DNA of 64,000 nucleotides from UBA1794 sp031552405 (GCA_031552405.1 JAVBMN010000001.1:112184-176183); one strand, 5' to 3'. Positions 6,906-17,275 are shown, counted from the first letter of the stretch. Made by a program: numbers and translations. Notes: generated by a model not told the origin, from the sequence alone.

Positions 6906-7811
6906 ATGCTTCACTTCCGCCTGCAAGTGTTCCGCGCCGCCGCCCTCCACCTGAATTTCACCAAGGCGGCCGAGGAACTGTACATCACCCAGCCTGCCGT
7001 GACCAAGCACATCAAGGAGCTGGAAAACCTGCTTCATATCAACCTCTTCGAACGCACCCGCAGCGGACTCATCCTAACTCCCGCCGGACAGGTACTACTC
7101 CGTTACGCCGAAGATACCGCCCAACGCGAAAAGGAACTGGAATACGAGCTGGGTGCACTGCGCCATTCCTTCTCCGGCCATCTCACCCTGGGAGCCAGCA
7201 CCACCATCGGCCAATACGTCATCCCCCCGGTACTGGCCGCCTTCAGCCGCCAGTACCCGGACATCCGCATCTCCCTGCGCAACAAAAACACCTTGGAAAT
7301 AGAGAATGACACCATCCGGCAGGAAACCGACCTAGGGATTATCGAAGGAAACTCCCGTAAGAAAGAGCTGAAATACATCCCCTTCATGGAGGATGAAATC
7401 GTAGCCATCGCCCACACTGGAAGCTCCCTGTCCCGATGCGAAAGCCTCAGCCTGGAGGAACTGAAAAGCATCCCCCTAGTGCTGCGTGAGCCTGGTTCAG
7501 GCAGCCTGGACGTAATCACCGCCAGCCTCCGGCAACACGATATTCACCTGAAGGACTTGCACGTCAGGATGCACCTGGGCAGCACGGAAAGCATCAAAAA
7601 CCTCCTGCGAAGCGCAGACTGTCTGGGCTTCGTTTCCATCCACGCCATCAGCTCCGAAGTGGTACGCGGCGAGTTCAGGATCATTGAAATTGCTAACCTT
7701 GACATCACCCGCCACTTCAGCTTCATCTATCCCCAGGGAAGCCCCAAGGGACTGGTAGAACGATTTATGCACTTCACCACCGAATTCATTTCCACCCCTC
7801 AAAAAAAGTAA
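6906..7811 (+). CDS. LysR-family transcriptional regulator
   Basis: DNA-binding regulator of 301 residues. The winged helix-turn-helix occupies residues 1-60 (FTKAAEELYITQPAVTKHIK) and the effector-binding domain follows (STTIGQYVIPPVLAAF, then VAIAHTGSSLS). The start at 6906 is preferred to an ATG at 6858 because the -7 element TACATTTG at 6872 lies between them. The resulting MLHFRLQVFRAAAL is also the normal LysR N-terminus. It is divergent from the YeiH-type exporter and probably controls it. The E. coli counterpart YeiE acts in sulfite response; the ligand here is unknown. The next gene begins 2 bases after its stop. Confidence 0.92.
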   Translation: MLHFRLQVFRAAALHLNFTKAAEELYITQPAVTKHIKELENLLHINLFERTRSGLILTPAGQVLLRYAEDTAQREKELEYELGALRHSFSGHLTLGASTTIGQYVIPPVLAAFSRQYPDIRISLRNKNTLEIENDTIRQETDLGIIEGNSRKKELKYIPFMEDEIVAIAHTGSSLSRCESLSLEELKSIPLVLREPGSGSLDVITASLRQHDIHLKDLHVRMHLGSTESIKNLLRSADCLGFVSIHAISSEVVRGEFRIIEIANLDITRHFSFIYPQGSPKGLVERFMHFTTEFISTPQKK

Positions 7812-7813
7812 TC

Positions 7814-8401
7814 ATGAATACCCTCTTAGACTTAGCCGCCCGCAGAGAACAGCGGGCATGGGAAATCATCCGCGATACGGACCTCATCTCCATCTGGGAA
7901 TCAATAGGTGCCAAAATTAACCTCATTGGCTCACTGAAAATGGGACTTCTCATGAAGCATGCAGACATTGATTTCCACATCTATTCCGCCCCGTTACGCA
8001 TCGCCGACAGCTTTGCAGCCATGGCACGCCTGGCAGAACACCCCGCCATCCAACGCATTGAATACATCAACCTCACTGATACCGAGGAAGCATGCATCGA
8101 GTGGCACACCTGGTACCTGGACAAAGACCAGGAATTGTGGCAGATAGATATGATCCATATTCTGCAAGGCTCCCGCTACGACGGCTATATGGAACAGGTA
8201 GCCGACCGCATCCTGAAGGTGCTGACTCCCGAACTGAAACACACCATCCTCCAACTCAAATACGACACCCCGGATACAGAGAAAGTACCCGGCATCGCCT
8301 ATTACCAAGCCGTTATCCGTGACGAAGTAAAGAATTACCCGGAATTCCAAGAATGGTTAAGTAGCCACCCGCTGGAAGGGGTAATCAATTGGTTGCCTTG
8401 A
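7814..8401 (+). CDS. Nucleotidyltransferase-fold protein
   Basis: Cytoplasmic protein of 195 residues with the signature of the polymerase-beta-like nucleotidyltransferase fold. GS at residues 39-40 is followed by a metal-binding D51-x-D53 (KHADIDFHIY) and a third acidic residue, D112 (LWQIDMIHI). The C-terminal half (ILKVLTPELKHTILQLKY) is helical. Such proteins transfer nucleotides to proteins, antibiotics or small molecules; no substrate can be inferred from sequence alone. It begins only 2 bases after the LysR stop and is therefore probably co-transcribed with it. Automatic annotation may give this family misleading names. Confidence 0.65.
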   Translation: MNTLLDLAARREQRAWEIIRDTDLISIWESIGAKINLIGSLKMGLLMKHADIDFHIYSAPLRIADSFAAMARLAEHPAIQRIEYINLTDTEEACIEWHTWYLDKDQELWQIDMIHILQGSRYDGYMEQVADRILKVLTPELKHTILQLKYDTPDTEKVPGIAYYQAVIRDEVKNYPEFQEWLSSHPLEGVINWLP

Positions 8402-8408
8402 AACACCC

Positions 8409-8816
8409 TCAAATCCGTCTCTGTAACTTCATCACCAGATAAGGAGCTATTCCAATGAATAATACCACGAGCAGCCATAAGTTGCCCGTAGTAATATTAT
8501 AAGCGTACAGTAATTTCACAAAAGTATTACCCATAAACAAGCCTAATACAAATTCAAACAGGATTGTAAGAAGCATCCAGCACAGACCCATCATTATGTA
8601 TGTAAAGGCTGACGCTTTACCCAACCGGGGAATTCCCACGTAACAAAGCAGAAATATCATCAAGATAAGTAACAGGCCGCTAAGTGGAAGACTGTAATCC
8701 AGACCTAACCAAGGAGTTAGAACTTTTTCACGGAGTCCCCCATTCAGTATGGCGAGAGGTATCAGCAACACCCAAAGGAGCAATGATTTCTTTATCACAA
8801 CAGACTGTATATTCAT
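8409..8816 (-). CDS. Small integral membrane protein, four helices
   Basis: A 135-residue inner-membrane protein with four predicted transmembrane helices (for example LLLWVLLIPLAILNGG, LSGLLLILMIFLLCYV, FTYIMMGLCWMLLTILFEFV and LWLLVVLFIGIAPYLV). NGGLREKVLTPWLG after helix 1 and FEFVLGLFMG in helix 3 look conserved and may carry the function. I do not recognise a characterised family. It lies 15 bases downstream of the GH78 gene on the same strand, so read-through from that gene is possible. It is convergent with the nucleotidyltransferase gene, with 7 bases between the stops. Confidence 0.75.
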   Translation of the reverse strand: MNIQSVVIKKSLLLWVLLIPLAILNGGLREKVLTPWLGLDYSLPLSGLLLILMIFLLCYVGIPRLGKASAFTYIMMGLCWMLLTILFEFVLGLFMGNTFVKLLYAYNITTGNLWLLVVLFIGIAPYLVMKLQRRI

Positions 8817-8831
8817 TTTAATAACATTTAC

Positions 8832-11800
8832 TTATTTACCGGTTCCACGTACCTCTATATGATATATTCCGGAAGGTAGCTCAAAGGTCTGAAGCCCATT
8901 ATTTAATCCGGTGAACTTCACCCCTTTCAGTTTTCCAAGCGGTTTTCCGTTTTGCGTAATATCAGAAGCAGAGGCGGCTTTCAGGCGAAGCGTAGCAGAG
9001 GTATTGGCCGGGATGCCAAAATCATACACACAGGTATTTCCATTTAACTCCCAAGCGCTTTCAATGCGTCCGTACATGGACTCGTAGTAACCGCGGGCAA
9101 AGGTCATTTCTCCGGTTGGATCAGGCTCCGGTTGCAGTATGAAATGGGCAAATCCGGGTGATTGCTCATCCCTCTTGATTCCCAATGAATATCCATACAT
9201 CCAGGCGCCTATTGCACCGAAAGAGTAGTGATTAAAGGAATTCATACGGTTATTACCTCCAAAACCTTCCGTATGGGTATAGGAATTAAGACGCTCCCAG
9301 ATTGTAGTGGCACCCTGCTCCACTGAATACAGCCACGAGGGATAGCTCGTTTGCTGAAGTAGGCGGTAGGCCACGTCCGTATAGCCGCAATCAGACAAGG
9401 TGCTGTTCATCCAGGCGGTACCGATAAAACCTGTCATCAATGAATAAGGAGGACAGGATACCCCGTTATCCGCCTTGTTCTCTCTTTTGATTGTTTCTAT
9501 AAAGGCGGGAAGAGCCTTTGTGTAATTTTCTTTGTTCCATACTCCAAACGCAAAAGGAAGCACATAGGAAGCCTGTACATCTACCCATTTCCGGGGAGAA
9601 GACGCATCAGCATCCGCAGAAGCAGGATAAGCAGTTTTACCAGTAGCGGGGTCAATATAGGTAGCATTAAAGAACTCTTTCCGTTGGCTATGCAGCGTAC
9701 GAAAATACTCGGCATCCGCTTTCTGATCCAGTACAGTGGCTATCTTTTCCATCAACTCCAGGTCATATATAAAGTAGGACTCCCACAATAGGGTCTTATC
9801 ATTCTCACGTTCTTCGGGACTGAGCCAGTCGCCCAGATTGCCCCATGCACCCGGATGTTCCTGCACCAAGAGTCCGGTTTTGGGGTCAATATTCTTCTCC
9901 AGAAGATACTTGATATAATGCTTCATGGCAGGGTAATGTTCAGTGAGTAAGTTGCGGTCACCATACTGTTGGTAACTTTCCCATGCCACGGTAATGCCTG
10001 CACTACCCCACAATACACCTCCGAAACCACCGCCCAACGGGGCTACGTCCGCAAAACGTCCGTCTTCACGTTGCGTATCCCGCATAGCACGCATGTGGCG
10101 GCGCAGGAATTGGGTAGCATCCGTCAGGTAAGTAGCGGTGCGGGAAAAGACGGAGATATCGCCACTCCAGCCGAGGCGTTCATTACGCTGTGGGCAGTCG
10201 GTAGGGATAGACAGAAAGTTGCTATAGGTAGACCAAGTGATATTCTCCCAAAGCTTGTTTACCTTAGAATTGGAAGTATTATATACGGAGGCCAACTCAT
10301 GTACGGAGCTGAGCACTTCCGCTTTCACTGCTTCTAAAGGGAGTGGCGCCTGAATTCCGGTAATCTCCACAAAACGGTAGCCATGGAAAGTAAAGCGTGG
10401 GCTAATGGTTTCATGACCACCCTTCGCCAGGTAGATATCCTGCGACATTGCCACGCGGATATTCTCCATCATGACCATACCTACATTATCCTTATATTCC
10501 GGCAGATTAGGGTACTTCACCTCGGCAAAGCGCATGGTGATCTGCTTGCCGGGTTCCATCCCGGAGAGGGATATTTTAGGTATGCCTGCCATGTTCTGTC
10601 CCATGTCATAGATAAACACACCGGGGCGTACTTCTTCTACAGAGGTGGCAGTCAGCTCCTTGATTTTCTTGACGGTAGGGCCAAACTGCCCGGTGAGTGC
10701 CATGCCTGAATAGTCGTCTACCAGCGGCATATTGAAATCTTTATTTGTCCGGTCTGTACTCACGTGATGTTCCGCACTTACTTCTACCGCGGGTTTCCAA
10801 TCGCCATCGGTATAAGCGGTGGTACTCCACCCCTCTGTCAATGCCTCACGGCTTGCATCGTATACTTCGCCCTGGAAGAAACTGCCGTAGCGTACCGGAC
10901 CGTTATTATAATACTTCCAGGTAGAGGGATTGGTAGTAATCACCTCCTCCGTACCATCAGTATGAGTAATCACCAGTTTGGCCAGGAGCGACTGCCTGTC
11001 GCCAAAGAAGTTCCAGAACTCCCCCATATAGGTAGCTCCGCCACTCCACCAGCCTTCACCCAGCATGGCGCCAATGGCATTCTTTCCGGGCTGAATATAA
11101 GAGGTTACATCGAATGTTTGGTACAAGTGTGTTTTGGGGTATTGTGTCAATCCTGGATTGAAATAATCATCCCCTACACGACAGCCGTTCATATAGAATT
11201 CATACACACCGCGGGCAGTCACATACAAACGCGCTTTCCGCACAGGAGAAACGGAGGCCGAAAAGGTAGCACGCAACATAGGCATTGAATTCTGCGTGGG
11301 ATCCGCCAACACAAATGCATCCATAGCAGCTCCCGACACCCGGTATGTCCCTTCTGTTACTGATACTTGTTCCTTTCCAGCAAATATTCCTTTATAATTC
11401 TGTGTATTCAGATTCTCAGCAAAGAGTACATTAGACGGACTGCGATAGTTCCGGATCGTCACATCGGAGAAATAAGCCGCCTGGCCCTTTGGTACTTTAA
11501 AGCCTATCTCACCCAACACGGGGAATGCAATAAAGTCGCCCCCTTTACCTAGTGGGTTCAGGTTGATCTCTCCCAAGCGGTGTGCACGACTTTCTCCATC
11601 CATATAAATACGGGTATCTCCCAGTACGGAGGACAGGTACACGGTATGCATCTTATATTGATTGGCCGCATTCACGATTCCGGCCGGAATGGAAAAGCTC
11701 TTCAAAGGAAGCTCCTTTTGATCCTTTGGATGGTATCCTACCCGGTACACATGCAATTGCGCAGGCTGTCCGGAGGATAATGGAGTGACATCCATCTCCA

Positions 11801-12434
11801 CCATCAGGTACGATTCCGTCTTCTTGTTCAACAACCCATACAGGTTCATATTGGCATCCATCAGGCGGGGATCATTGGCTCCATACACGAAACCTGCCTT
11901 TTTTGTAGCAGATGCTTCATCCAACCGAATAGAGAAACTCAGTTTGAACACTGGAAGATAAGAAGAATACAGTACCATATCCGCATCTCCCCCGCCGATC
12001 CATTTTGCCCCACTCCAAGCTGTAAGCTGGGGACTAGGATCCATCAATCCAGTCTCGAACCAGGAAGCAGATGTTTGCTTCTTTCCGTCCTGATCCCATA
12101 CGGTTGCATTCCAGGTGTACCGTGTACAAGGCTTCAGCGAGCTGCCGCCATAGGCAATGTTCAGAGACACACTACTATCTGTTTTCCCGGAATCCCAGAC
12201 CTTTACACCAGCCTCATCTGCGACAATGAGTTGATAGGCTTTCTGATGGCTTCCTCTTACGTCCGATTCCATTTGCCAGCTAAAGCGGGGAATCTGCACA
12301 TCCATACCCAGAGGAGTTTCAGTATATTCCGTTTTCAGATTTACAACCTTGTAATTTGCAGCCTTCAGGAAGCTGACAGAGAAAAGACTGAGCGCTATGC
12401 ACAACGCTAAAGTGTTCCGTACTTGATACATCAT
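8832..12434 (-). CDS. GH78 alpha-L-rhamnosidase
   Basis: Exported enzyme of about 1200 residues that hydrolyses terminal alpha-L-rhamnose from pectic or glycoprotein glycans. The signal peptide ends near SFLKA. An N-terminal fibronectin-like domain follows (RFSWQMESDVRGSHQKAYQL). A laminin-G-like insert spans roughly residues 150-350. The GH78 core contains DCPQRNERLGWSGD (residues 746-759, acid residues) and the conserved TTIWERLNSYTH with Glu1047, the usual general base. HYSFGAIGAWMYG is another core motif. The C-terminal beta-sandwich ends GIYHIEVRG. It is longer than simple GH78 enzymes because of the insert. It is separated from the upstream PL11 gene by a perfect 13-bp inverted repeat. 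Confidence 0.95.
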   Translation of the reverse strand: MMYQVRNTLALCIALSLFSVSFLKAANYKVVNLKTEYTETPLGMDVQIPRFSWQMESDVRGSHQKAYQLIVADEAGVKVWDSGKTDSSVSLNIAYGGSSLKPCTRYTWNATVWDQDGKKQTSASWFETGLMDPSPQLTAWSGAKWIGGGDADMVLYSSYLPVFKLSFSIRLDEASATKKAGFVYGANDPRLMDANMNLYGLLNKKTESYLMVEMDVTPLSSGQPAQLHVYRVGYHPKDQKELPLKSFSIPAGIVNAANQYKMHTVYLSSVLGDTRIYMDGESRAHRLGEINLNPLGKGGDFIAFPVLGEIGFKVPKGQAAYFSDVTIRNYRSPSNVLFAENLNTQNYKGIFAGKEQVSVTEGTYRVSGAAMDAFVLADPTQNSMPMLRATFSASVSPVRKARLYVTARGVYEFYMNGCRVGDDYFNPGLTQYPKTHLYQTFDVTSYIQPGKNAIGAMLGEGWWSGGATYMGEFWNFFGDRQSLLAKLVITHTDGTEEVITTNPSTWKYYNNGPVRYGSFFQGEVYDASREALTEGWSTTAYTDGDWKPAVEVSAEHHVSTDRTNKDFNMPLVDDYSGMALTGQFGPTVKKIKELTATSVEEVRPGVFIYDMGQNMAGIPKISLSGMEPGKQITMRFAEVKYPNLPEYKDNVGMVMMENIRVAMSQDIYLAKGGHETISPRFTFHGYRFVEITGIQAPLPLEAVKAEVLSSVHELASVYNTSNSKVNKLWENITWSTYSNFLSIPTDCPQRNERLGWSGDISVFSRTATYLTDATQFLRRHMRAMRDTQREDGRFADVAPLGGGFGGVLWGSAGITVAWESYQQYGDRNLLTEHYPAMKHYIKYLLEKNIDPKTGLLVQEHPGAWGNLGDWLSPEERENDKTLLWESYFIYDLELMEKIATVLDQKADAEYFRTLHSQRKEFFNATYIDPATGKTAYPASADADASSPRKWVDVQASYVLPFAFGVWNKENYTKALPAFIETIKRENKADNGVSCPPYSLMTGFIGTAWMNSTLSDCGYTDVAYRLLQQTSYPSWLYSVEQGATTIWERLNSYTHTEGFGGNNRMNSFNHYSFGAIGAWMYGYSLGIKRDEQSPGFAHFILQPEPDPTGEMTFARGYYESMYGRIESAWELNGNTCVYDFGIPANTSATLRLKAASASDITQNGKPLGKLKGVKFTGLNNGLQTFELPSGIYHIEVRGTGK

Positions 12435-12500
12435 TTAGATTAGCTATAATTAAGACACCAAAAGAAACAGGCAAATAAAGACAACTTATATATTACACAA

Positions 12501-12536
12501 GTAACTTTGCCTCAATACTTATCGAGGCAAAGTTAC
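12501..12536 (-). terminator. Perfect 13-bp inverted repeat between PL11 and GH78 genes
   Basis: GTAACTTTGCCTC (12501-12513) and GAGGCAAAGTTAC (12524-12536) are exact complements around a ten-base loop. The hairpin lies 39 bases after the PL11 stop on the minus strand. No T tract follows, so it may act as a processing or stability stem that separates the two messages rather than a simple terminator. Confidence 0.6.
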
Positions 12537-12574
12537 AAAAATTCATGATTCTTCTTCGCTTTCGGAATCAAATA

Positions 12575-15500
12575 TTACTCTTTCACAAAGCGATGAATAG
12601 ATTCACCTTCCTCTGTAGAGATTACTAACATGTAAATACCATTGGTTAGAGAAGTTACCGGAATGTGTAATTCGGAAACATCTGTATCCTCGTGAAAGAA
12701 CAGCGCTGTTCCTTGTTCATCGTATACCTTGACAGAGACTTTTTGCAGAGAAAGGGGCAGGCTTACATGTAGTACATCCACTGCCGGTACTGGATACAAG
12801 GCTACTTTGTTACTCCATTCGGGGGCATTAAGACCATCAGGAGTAGCTTCTATAGCCAGTTTTCCATCCACGCTCAGGCGGGAAGTATCCCAGGTAAAGC
12901 CAGCTGGAAGAGGGGTTAACTCATACGTAGGAATACTGCCACTAAGGCGCGTGTTGACTATTTGGAAAGTATCAGTTACCACCGGCACATAACTTTCGTG
13001 CACACGAATCTTGACTATAGCCCCACTTGCGCAAGAGAGTGTACCGGTCAATTGAAGTTTATCGTGGTTTGACTTACTACGAATATCTAATGCGATGGAT
13101 GCACCATTAGCTAATGTAATACTGTGTGCTGTAAGAGAACTATATGGAAGCACTGTTGAGCCTAGTTCCATTGCAGAACCATTTTCCAAAATTATTTCCC
13201 CATTCGTCACACTCCGGGTTACAACCAGTGCGCCACCTTTTAACACTTGAATATCCCCCATGGTGGTAGCTGTCATGTTATAAAGGGATAAGGTAGCTTC
13301 GCTCTGTACAGCCACCTTTCCAGTACCCACTGCACTGCCTGAAGTATTGGTCAGAGTCAGGGTACCACCCTTTACGTTTGTACCGCCGGGATACGTGCTA
13401 CCGGAATTGGAGAGTGTTACATTGGAAGTACCCGTCTTCGTAAGATTTCCCCAATAGATAATTCCGTCAAACTTGTAAGAAGCCTTCTTGTCACCCAGTA
13501 TCCACTCGTGTACACAGGGTTCACGGGTAGCATCATTGCCGCCCAATATTCCAGTTCCGGTCAAGGAGCCAAAGGCTACAGTCGTGCGTTTGGAATTGTA
13601 CACCACCACATTGCTGGCAATATTCACATTGGCATTGGGTAATCCGCCGTAGGTATTGTTCACGTATAAATCACCCCCGTCTCCATCAGTCGTTACATTG
13701 AGCGTACCCTCAAAAGTACTCCAGTTACCGTTCAGCATACTACGGATGTAAGGAGTAAACATATTCAGGGTACCGCTTCCGGTTACATTGGTATTGTAAT
13801 CACAACGCATGTCCAGATTCAGATTCCCTGTCTTTCCGGAAGGTACCTCCAAGTCCCAATTGACAGTACTATAGTCGTTACCGCTTACACAATCAATGGT
13901 TCCTCCATTGAGGATGATCTTGCTTCCCGGACCGCTATACAGGGCTTCATTATTTGCAAGGAACAAGGTTCCTGCATTCAGGATGGTATAGGGATGGGTA
14001 TTACCCGTTTTCAGTGAAAGAATGCCTGATCCTTCTTTCGTCAACGTACCACTTCCGGACAATGCACCTTCCAAAGTAATGCTTCCGCTACCCGCATTAA
14101 ATATGGCTCCATTTACGCCAATCAGCATTGGGGAAGAAGAGGTGAGCGCATTTCCGGTTCCTTTCAAAGTAGCACCGTCAATCAGGAAATCGGAGGCTTT
14201 GGTACGCAAAGCTCCCAAAGAACCGGTTTCTGTAACAGAATTAGCCAGTGAGGCAACTGCTACAGTACCACCCAACAATTCTATTCTACCGGTAAAGGAG
14301 TTATTGTTATTAATTGTAGCCGTTCCGGTTCCCTTCTTTGTAAAGGTAGATGATCCGGTAATTGCCTTGCTTCCCGAAATGGTATAGTCGGAAGTTGCAT
14401 CAATGAGCAACGAGGCAGGAGATACGTCAGAGGTAATTGTCACAGTCTTACGCGCAGCCATGTCATTCATAATAACTTGGTCGTCCGTAATAAACAAATT
14501 ATCTGTTCCATCCTTTAGGAAGTTTTGTGTAGAGGCCAAGTTCCATTCTCCATTATTCTTATCCCCGTTCCAAACCACAGCGGCAGGAATGCGGGTATCA
14601 GCTACTTGTAAGTAGATCTTATTATCCCTTATTGCTAAGGAACAGGCTATTCCTTGCATGCCTTGTATCTTCAGTTCCGATACAGAACCTTTGATTGTTG
14701 CTGCACTGGCGTCTATCAGCAGATACTCGCCCGGCTGGATCTTTCCAGAGGAAGCATGGGGAATAATATTCAATATCACTTCTTTGGTAAAGATGAGCCT
14801 ACCGCTAACTTTCAACACATCCGAAGTAAAATCCGCATCATAGATATCAAAATCAATCTGAGCACCCCACTTTAGCCAAAGAGAGTCAGACACGGTTACG
14901 GTAGCCTTCTCGTTATTACCACCTGGGCGCAGGATAGAACCGTATTCCTGGATCAGTCCTTTCTGCAGATTGGCTTTCAGATTCAATTCGGCAAAACGAT
15001 TCATCCATACAGGGGATTGTTGTACATCGGAGATAATCACAGTGAGTCCATCCCAAAGCTCAGTTGGCCCAGTATACAGCAAATCACTACTGAGTGTAAA
15101 TGTGCCCTGCCCTTGTTTGTTCAGACGCATGTTTCCGATGAGTGATCCTCCTTGTAAAGTATAGGCAGCCTTGTTATTGCTCACAGTCAACAGCTCAGGT
15201 GCTACTCCGTTGGCTACAGTAACAGTCCCGCCGTTATTCGCATCAAAGAGAAGAGAAGCACCGTCAGTATAACTCACGGGAGCACCATTTTTCGTCCAGT
15301 TAGTACCTGCCCATAGACCTGAACCGCTGTATACCAAGCGATCGTTGTTCATCACAGGCGGAGGAGGTAACAATATACCTTCCAGTTCACCTAGGAAGTA
15401 GCTGGTATGGGGAGGCTGATTATATCCGCCCATCTGCCAACAAATGGCCTGGCGGTACTGCATATCATGGAGTAAGGTATAGATACGATGATCAGTAGAC

Positions 15501-17155
15501 GTAGAGGTGGTATAAATACGAAGACTCTTATTATCGGCTGAGCGCATAATGAATTCTTCACGCCAGTCTCCAAAGAGGTCCACCTGTATACAAGCCGTAC
15601 CCTTTGTCCAGTTGTTGGTCAGTGCACCCGAAGTGGTAAAGATGGCAGACGCTCCGCCATTCTTATATTTGAAGACGGTTCCTTCGCCTCCACCCGTAGC
15701 TTCGCTGAACTTGTTATAATCAAAGGTTTCCTGTAGCAAGTCGCCATCCCAGTAAATGTTAAAGTTGTATGTTCCGGGGTTACTTATGTCCACATTTTCG
15801 CGGGTAGTAGCCGAAAAAGTGGCTCCGCTCCCCCAAAGTGCAGAGCCTAAAAAATCATTGGAGATGTTGGCAGCCATACAGCGTCCGCAGTCCTTGCCGG
15901 TGTATTCACGGATGAGTATCTTCCCAGTAGCCGCATCACGCAGACTTACTCCAGGAATGGCTTCGTGACAGCTCCATACTTCCAGGCCTTTATGGTAAGG
16001 GTCGAGGTCGCCCACATGTATGGCATCTCCATGTCCCTGTCCGGTAGAATAAAGCCCTTTCCCGTCGTGGTCCACAGTCATAGAACCGTAGATTATTTCA
16101 TCGCATCCGTCACCGTCTGCATCCACAATGGTATAGTTATGGTTTCCTTGTGCAAAATAAGTGGGGTTGTTATCTGTGTTGAATTCCCATTTGAAGGCAA
16201 ACTTCTTATCAATGATATCATATGTCCGCATCACAATACGGGTGTAGATCCCTCTCGAAATGAAGAGGCTGGGCTTCTTACCATCCAGATAAGGAGCACC
16301 AAAGAAGTATTTACTGCATCGATGGCCTCCGTCTGCTGAACCCCAGATATAATCATAGGTCATACCACCGAAGGTACGAGGGATGTAATCGATACGGTCC
16401 AACTCCTTACCGGTTTCACCATCCACAAGGGAAAGAAATTCAGGACCTTCAAACATGTATTGCGACCAGCCCGAGCGGTAATTGATCTTCCCGTCTTTAT
16501 TGGTATCGTCTATTGAAGTGCCATCCCCAAAGATTGTCCCTTCTGAGGTACGCAGGAACACTTCGGCCCTTCCGTCGCCGTCAAAGTCAAAGGCAGCAAT
16601 GTTCATCTCTACATCATCAATGATGTTGGGCCCCAGGTTGATAGCCCAAAGGAAAGTGCCATCTATTTTATACGCCTCAAAAAGAGAATAATGGGGCGCT
16701 TCGATAGACCAGTCGGCATACACCCGTTTGATGAGGATTTCCATCTCTCCGTCTCCATCTAGGTCGGCCACAGTAGCGTCATTGGGATAGTACCCGCTTA
16801 CGCCCAGGTCACGCAGGGTAATATTGAGATAGTTATTTGTGATAATGAGAGCAGGCTTACTAGGAGCACTCTCCGCTCCGCTCTTCACAGAGGTTACGGT
16901 GTATACAGATTGCGTAGTACCGCTGGGATCCGTATAGTTGGATGCTCCAGTAATGGGCGTAGCATTCAGTTTTGTACCGTCCCGATATAGGTTGTACGAG
17001 GTGCCGTACCACTCCTGACCGGTAATACGCCAGTTGACATACATGCCTCCTGACACTTTCTGGGCCACGAGTCCACGCCCCAGGTTCTCCATTTGTCTCT
17101 GTGCATAGCTGCATAACGAAACGAGGAGGGATAATAGAATCAGTATCTTTTTCAT
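12575..17155 (-). CDS. PL11 rhamnogalacturonan lyase with autotransporter-type repeats
   Basis: Very large exported protein (about 1526 residues). After a signal peptide ending SYAQ, residues 23 to about 610 form a family 11 polysaccharide lyase (MENLGRGLVAQKVSGGMYVN). Its propeller carries calcium-loop motifs DATVADLDGDGEMEI, AFDFDGDGRAEVF and IVDADGDGCDEIIYGS. These enzymes cleave rhamnogalacturonan I by beta-elimination. From about 620 to 1430 follow repeats of the autotransporter-associated beta-strand type (NGGTVTVANGVAP, GGTLTLTNTSGSAVGTGKV), predicted to form a long beta-helix. The last 75 residues (VALYPVPAVDVLHVSLP to the end) resemble a type IX secretion sorting domain. The start at 17155 (MKKILIL) is as likely as 17161. 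Confidence 0.9.
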   Translation of the reverse strand: MKKILILLSLLVSLCSYAQRQMENLGRGLVAQKVSGGMYVNWRITGQEWYGTSYNLYRDGTKLNATPITGASNYTDPSGTTQSVYTVTSVKSGAESAPSKPALIITNNYLNITLRDLGVSGYYPNDATVADLDGDGEMEILIKRVYADWSIEAPHYSLFEAYKIDGTFLWAINLGPNIIDDVEMNIAAFDFDGDGRAEVFLRTSEGTIFGDGTSIDDTNKDGKINYRSGWSQYMFEGPEFLSLVDGETGKELDRIDYIPRTFGGMTYDYIWGSADGGHRCSKYFFGAPYLDGKKPSLFISRGIYTRIVMRTYDIIDKKFAFKWEFNTDNNPTYFAQGNHNYTIVDADGDGCDEIIYGSMTVDHDGKGLYSTGQGHGDAIHVGDLDPYHKGLEVWSCHEAIPGVSLRDAATGKILIREYTGKDCGRCMAANISNDFLGSALWGSGATFSATTRENVDISNPGTYNFNIYWDGDLLQETFDYNKFSEATGGGEGTVFKYKNGGASAIFTTSGALTNNWTKGTACIQVDLFGDWREEFIMRSADNKSLRIYTTSTSTDHRIYTLLHDMQYRQAICWQMGGYNQPPHTSYFLGELEGILLPPPPVMNNDRLVYSGSGLWAGTNWTKNGAPVSYTDGASLLFDANNGGTVTVANGVAPELLTVSNNKAAYTLQGGSLIGNMRLNKQGQGTFTLSSDLLYTGPTELWDGLTVIISDVQQSPVWMNRFAELNLKANLQKGLIQEYGSILRPGGNNEKATVTVSDSLWLKWGAQIDFDIYDADFTSDVLKVSGRLIFTKEVILNIIPHASSGKIQPGEYLLIDASAATIKGSVSELKIQGMQGIACSLAIRDNKIYLQVADTRIPAAVVWNGDKNNGEWNLASTQNFLKDGTDNLFITDDQVIMNDMAARKTVTITSDVSPASLLIDATSDYTISGSKAITGSSTFTKKGTGTATINNNNSFTGRIELLGGTVAVASLANSVTETGSLGALRTKASDFLIDGATLKGTGNALTSSSPMLIGVNGAIFNAGSGSITLEGALSGSGTLTKEGSGILSLKTGNTHPYTILNAGTLFLANNEALYSGPGSKIILNGGTIDCVSGNDYSTVNWDLEVPSGKTGNLNLDMRCDYNTNVTGSGTLNMFTPYIRSMLNGNWSTFEGTLNVTTDGDGGDLYVNNTYGGLPNANVNIASNVVVYNSKRTTVAFGSLTGTGILGGNDATREPCVHEWILGDKKASYKFDGIIYWGNLTKTGTSNVTLSNSGSTYPGGTNVKGGTLTLTNTSGSAVGTGKVAVQSEATLSLYNMTATTMGDIQVLKGGALVVTRSVTNGEIILENGSAMELGSTVLPYSSLTAHSITLANGASIALDIRSKSNHDKLQLTGTLSCASGAIVKIRVHESYVPVVTDTFQIVNTRLSGSIPTYELTPLPAGFTWDTSRLSVDGKLAIEATPDGLNAPEWSNKVALYPVPAVDVLHVSLPLSLQKVSVKVYDEQGTALFFHEDTDVSELHIPVTSLTNGIYMLVISTEEGESIHRFVKE

Positions 17156-17187
17156 GGTCATTTCTTATTGGATAAATGCTTCTTTAA

Positions 17188-17228
17188 TAAAAGAGGGAGG
17201 TTATCTCAGGTATTGAAACAACCTCCCT
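17188..17228 (-). terminator. Terminator after the 999-residue protein gene
   Basis: GGGAGGTT (17195-17202) and AACCTCCC (17220-17227) form a stem. Read on the minus strand, it is followed by TCTTTTATT. It separates the upstream gene from the PL11 gene, so PL11 probably has its own promoter or receives partial read-through. Confidence 0.6.
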
Positions 17229-17275
17229 TCTTCTTCCTCCGAAGAGGAGTCACTACTTACTTTACTAACTAACTT

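Noticed and set aside
10383..12410. Plus-strand frames opposite the GH78 gene
   Set aside because: Antisense shadows of a clearly coding minus-strand gene with no recognisable domains.
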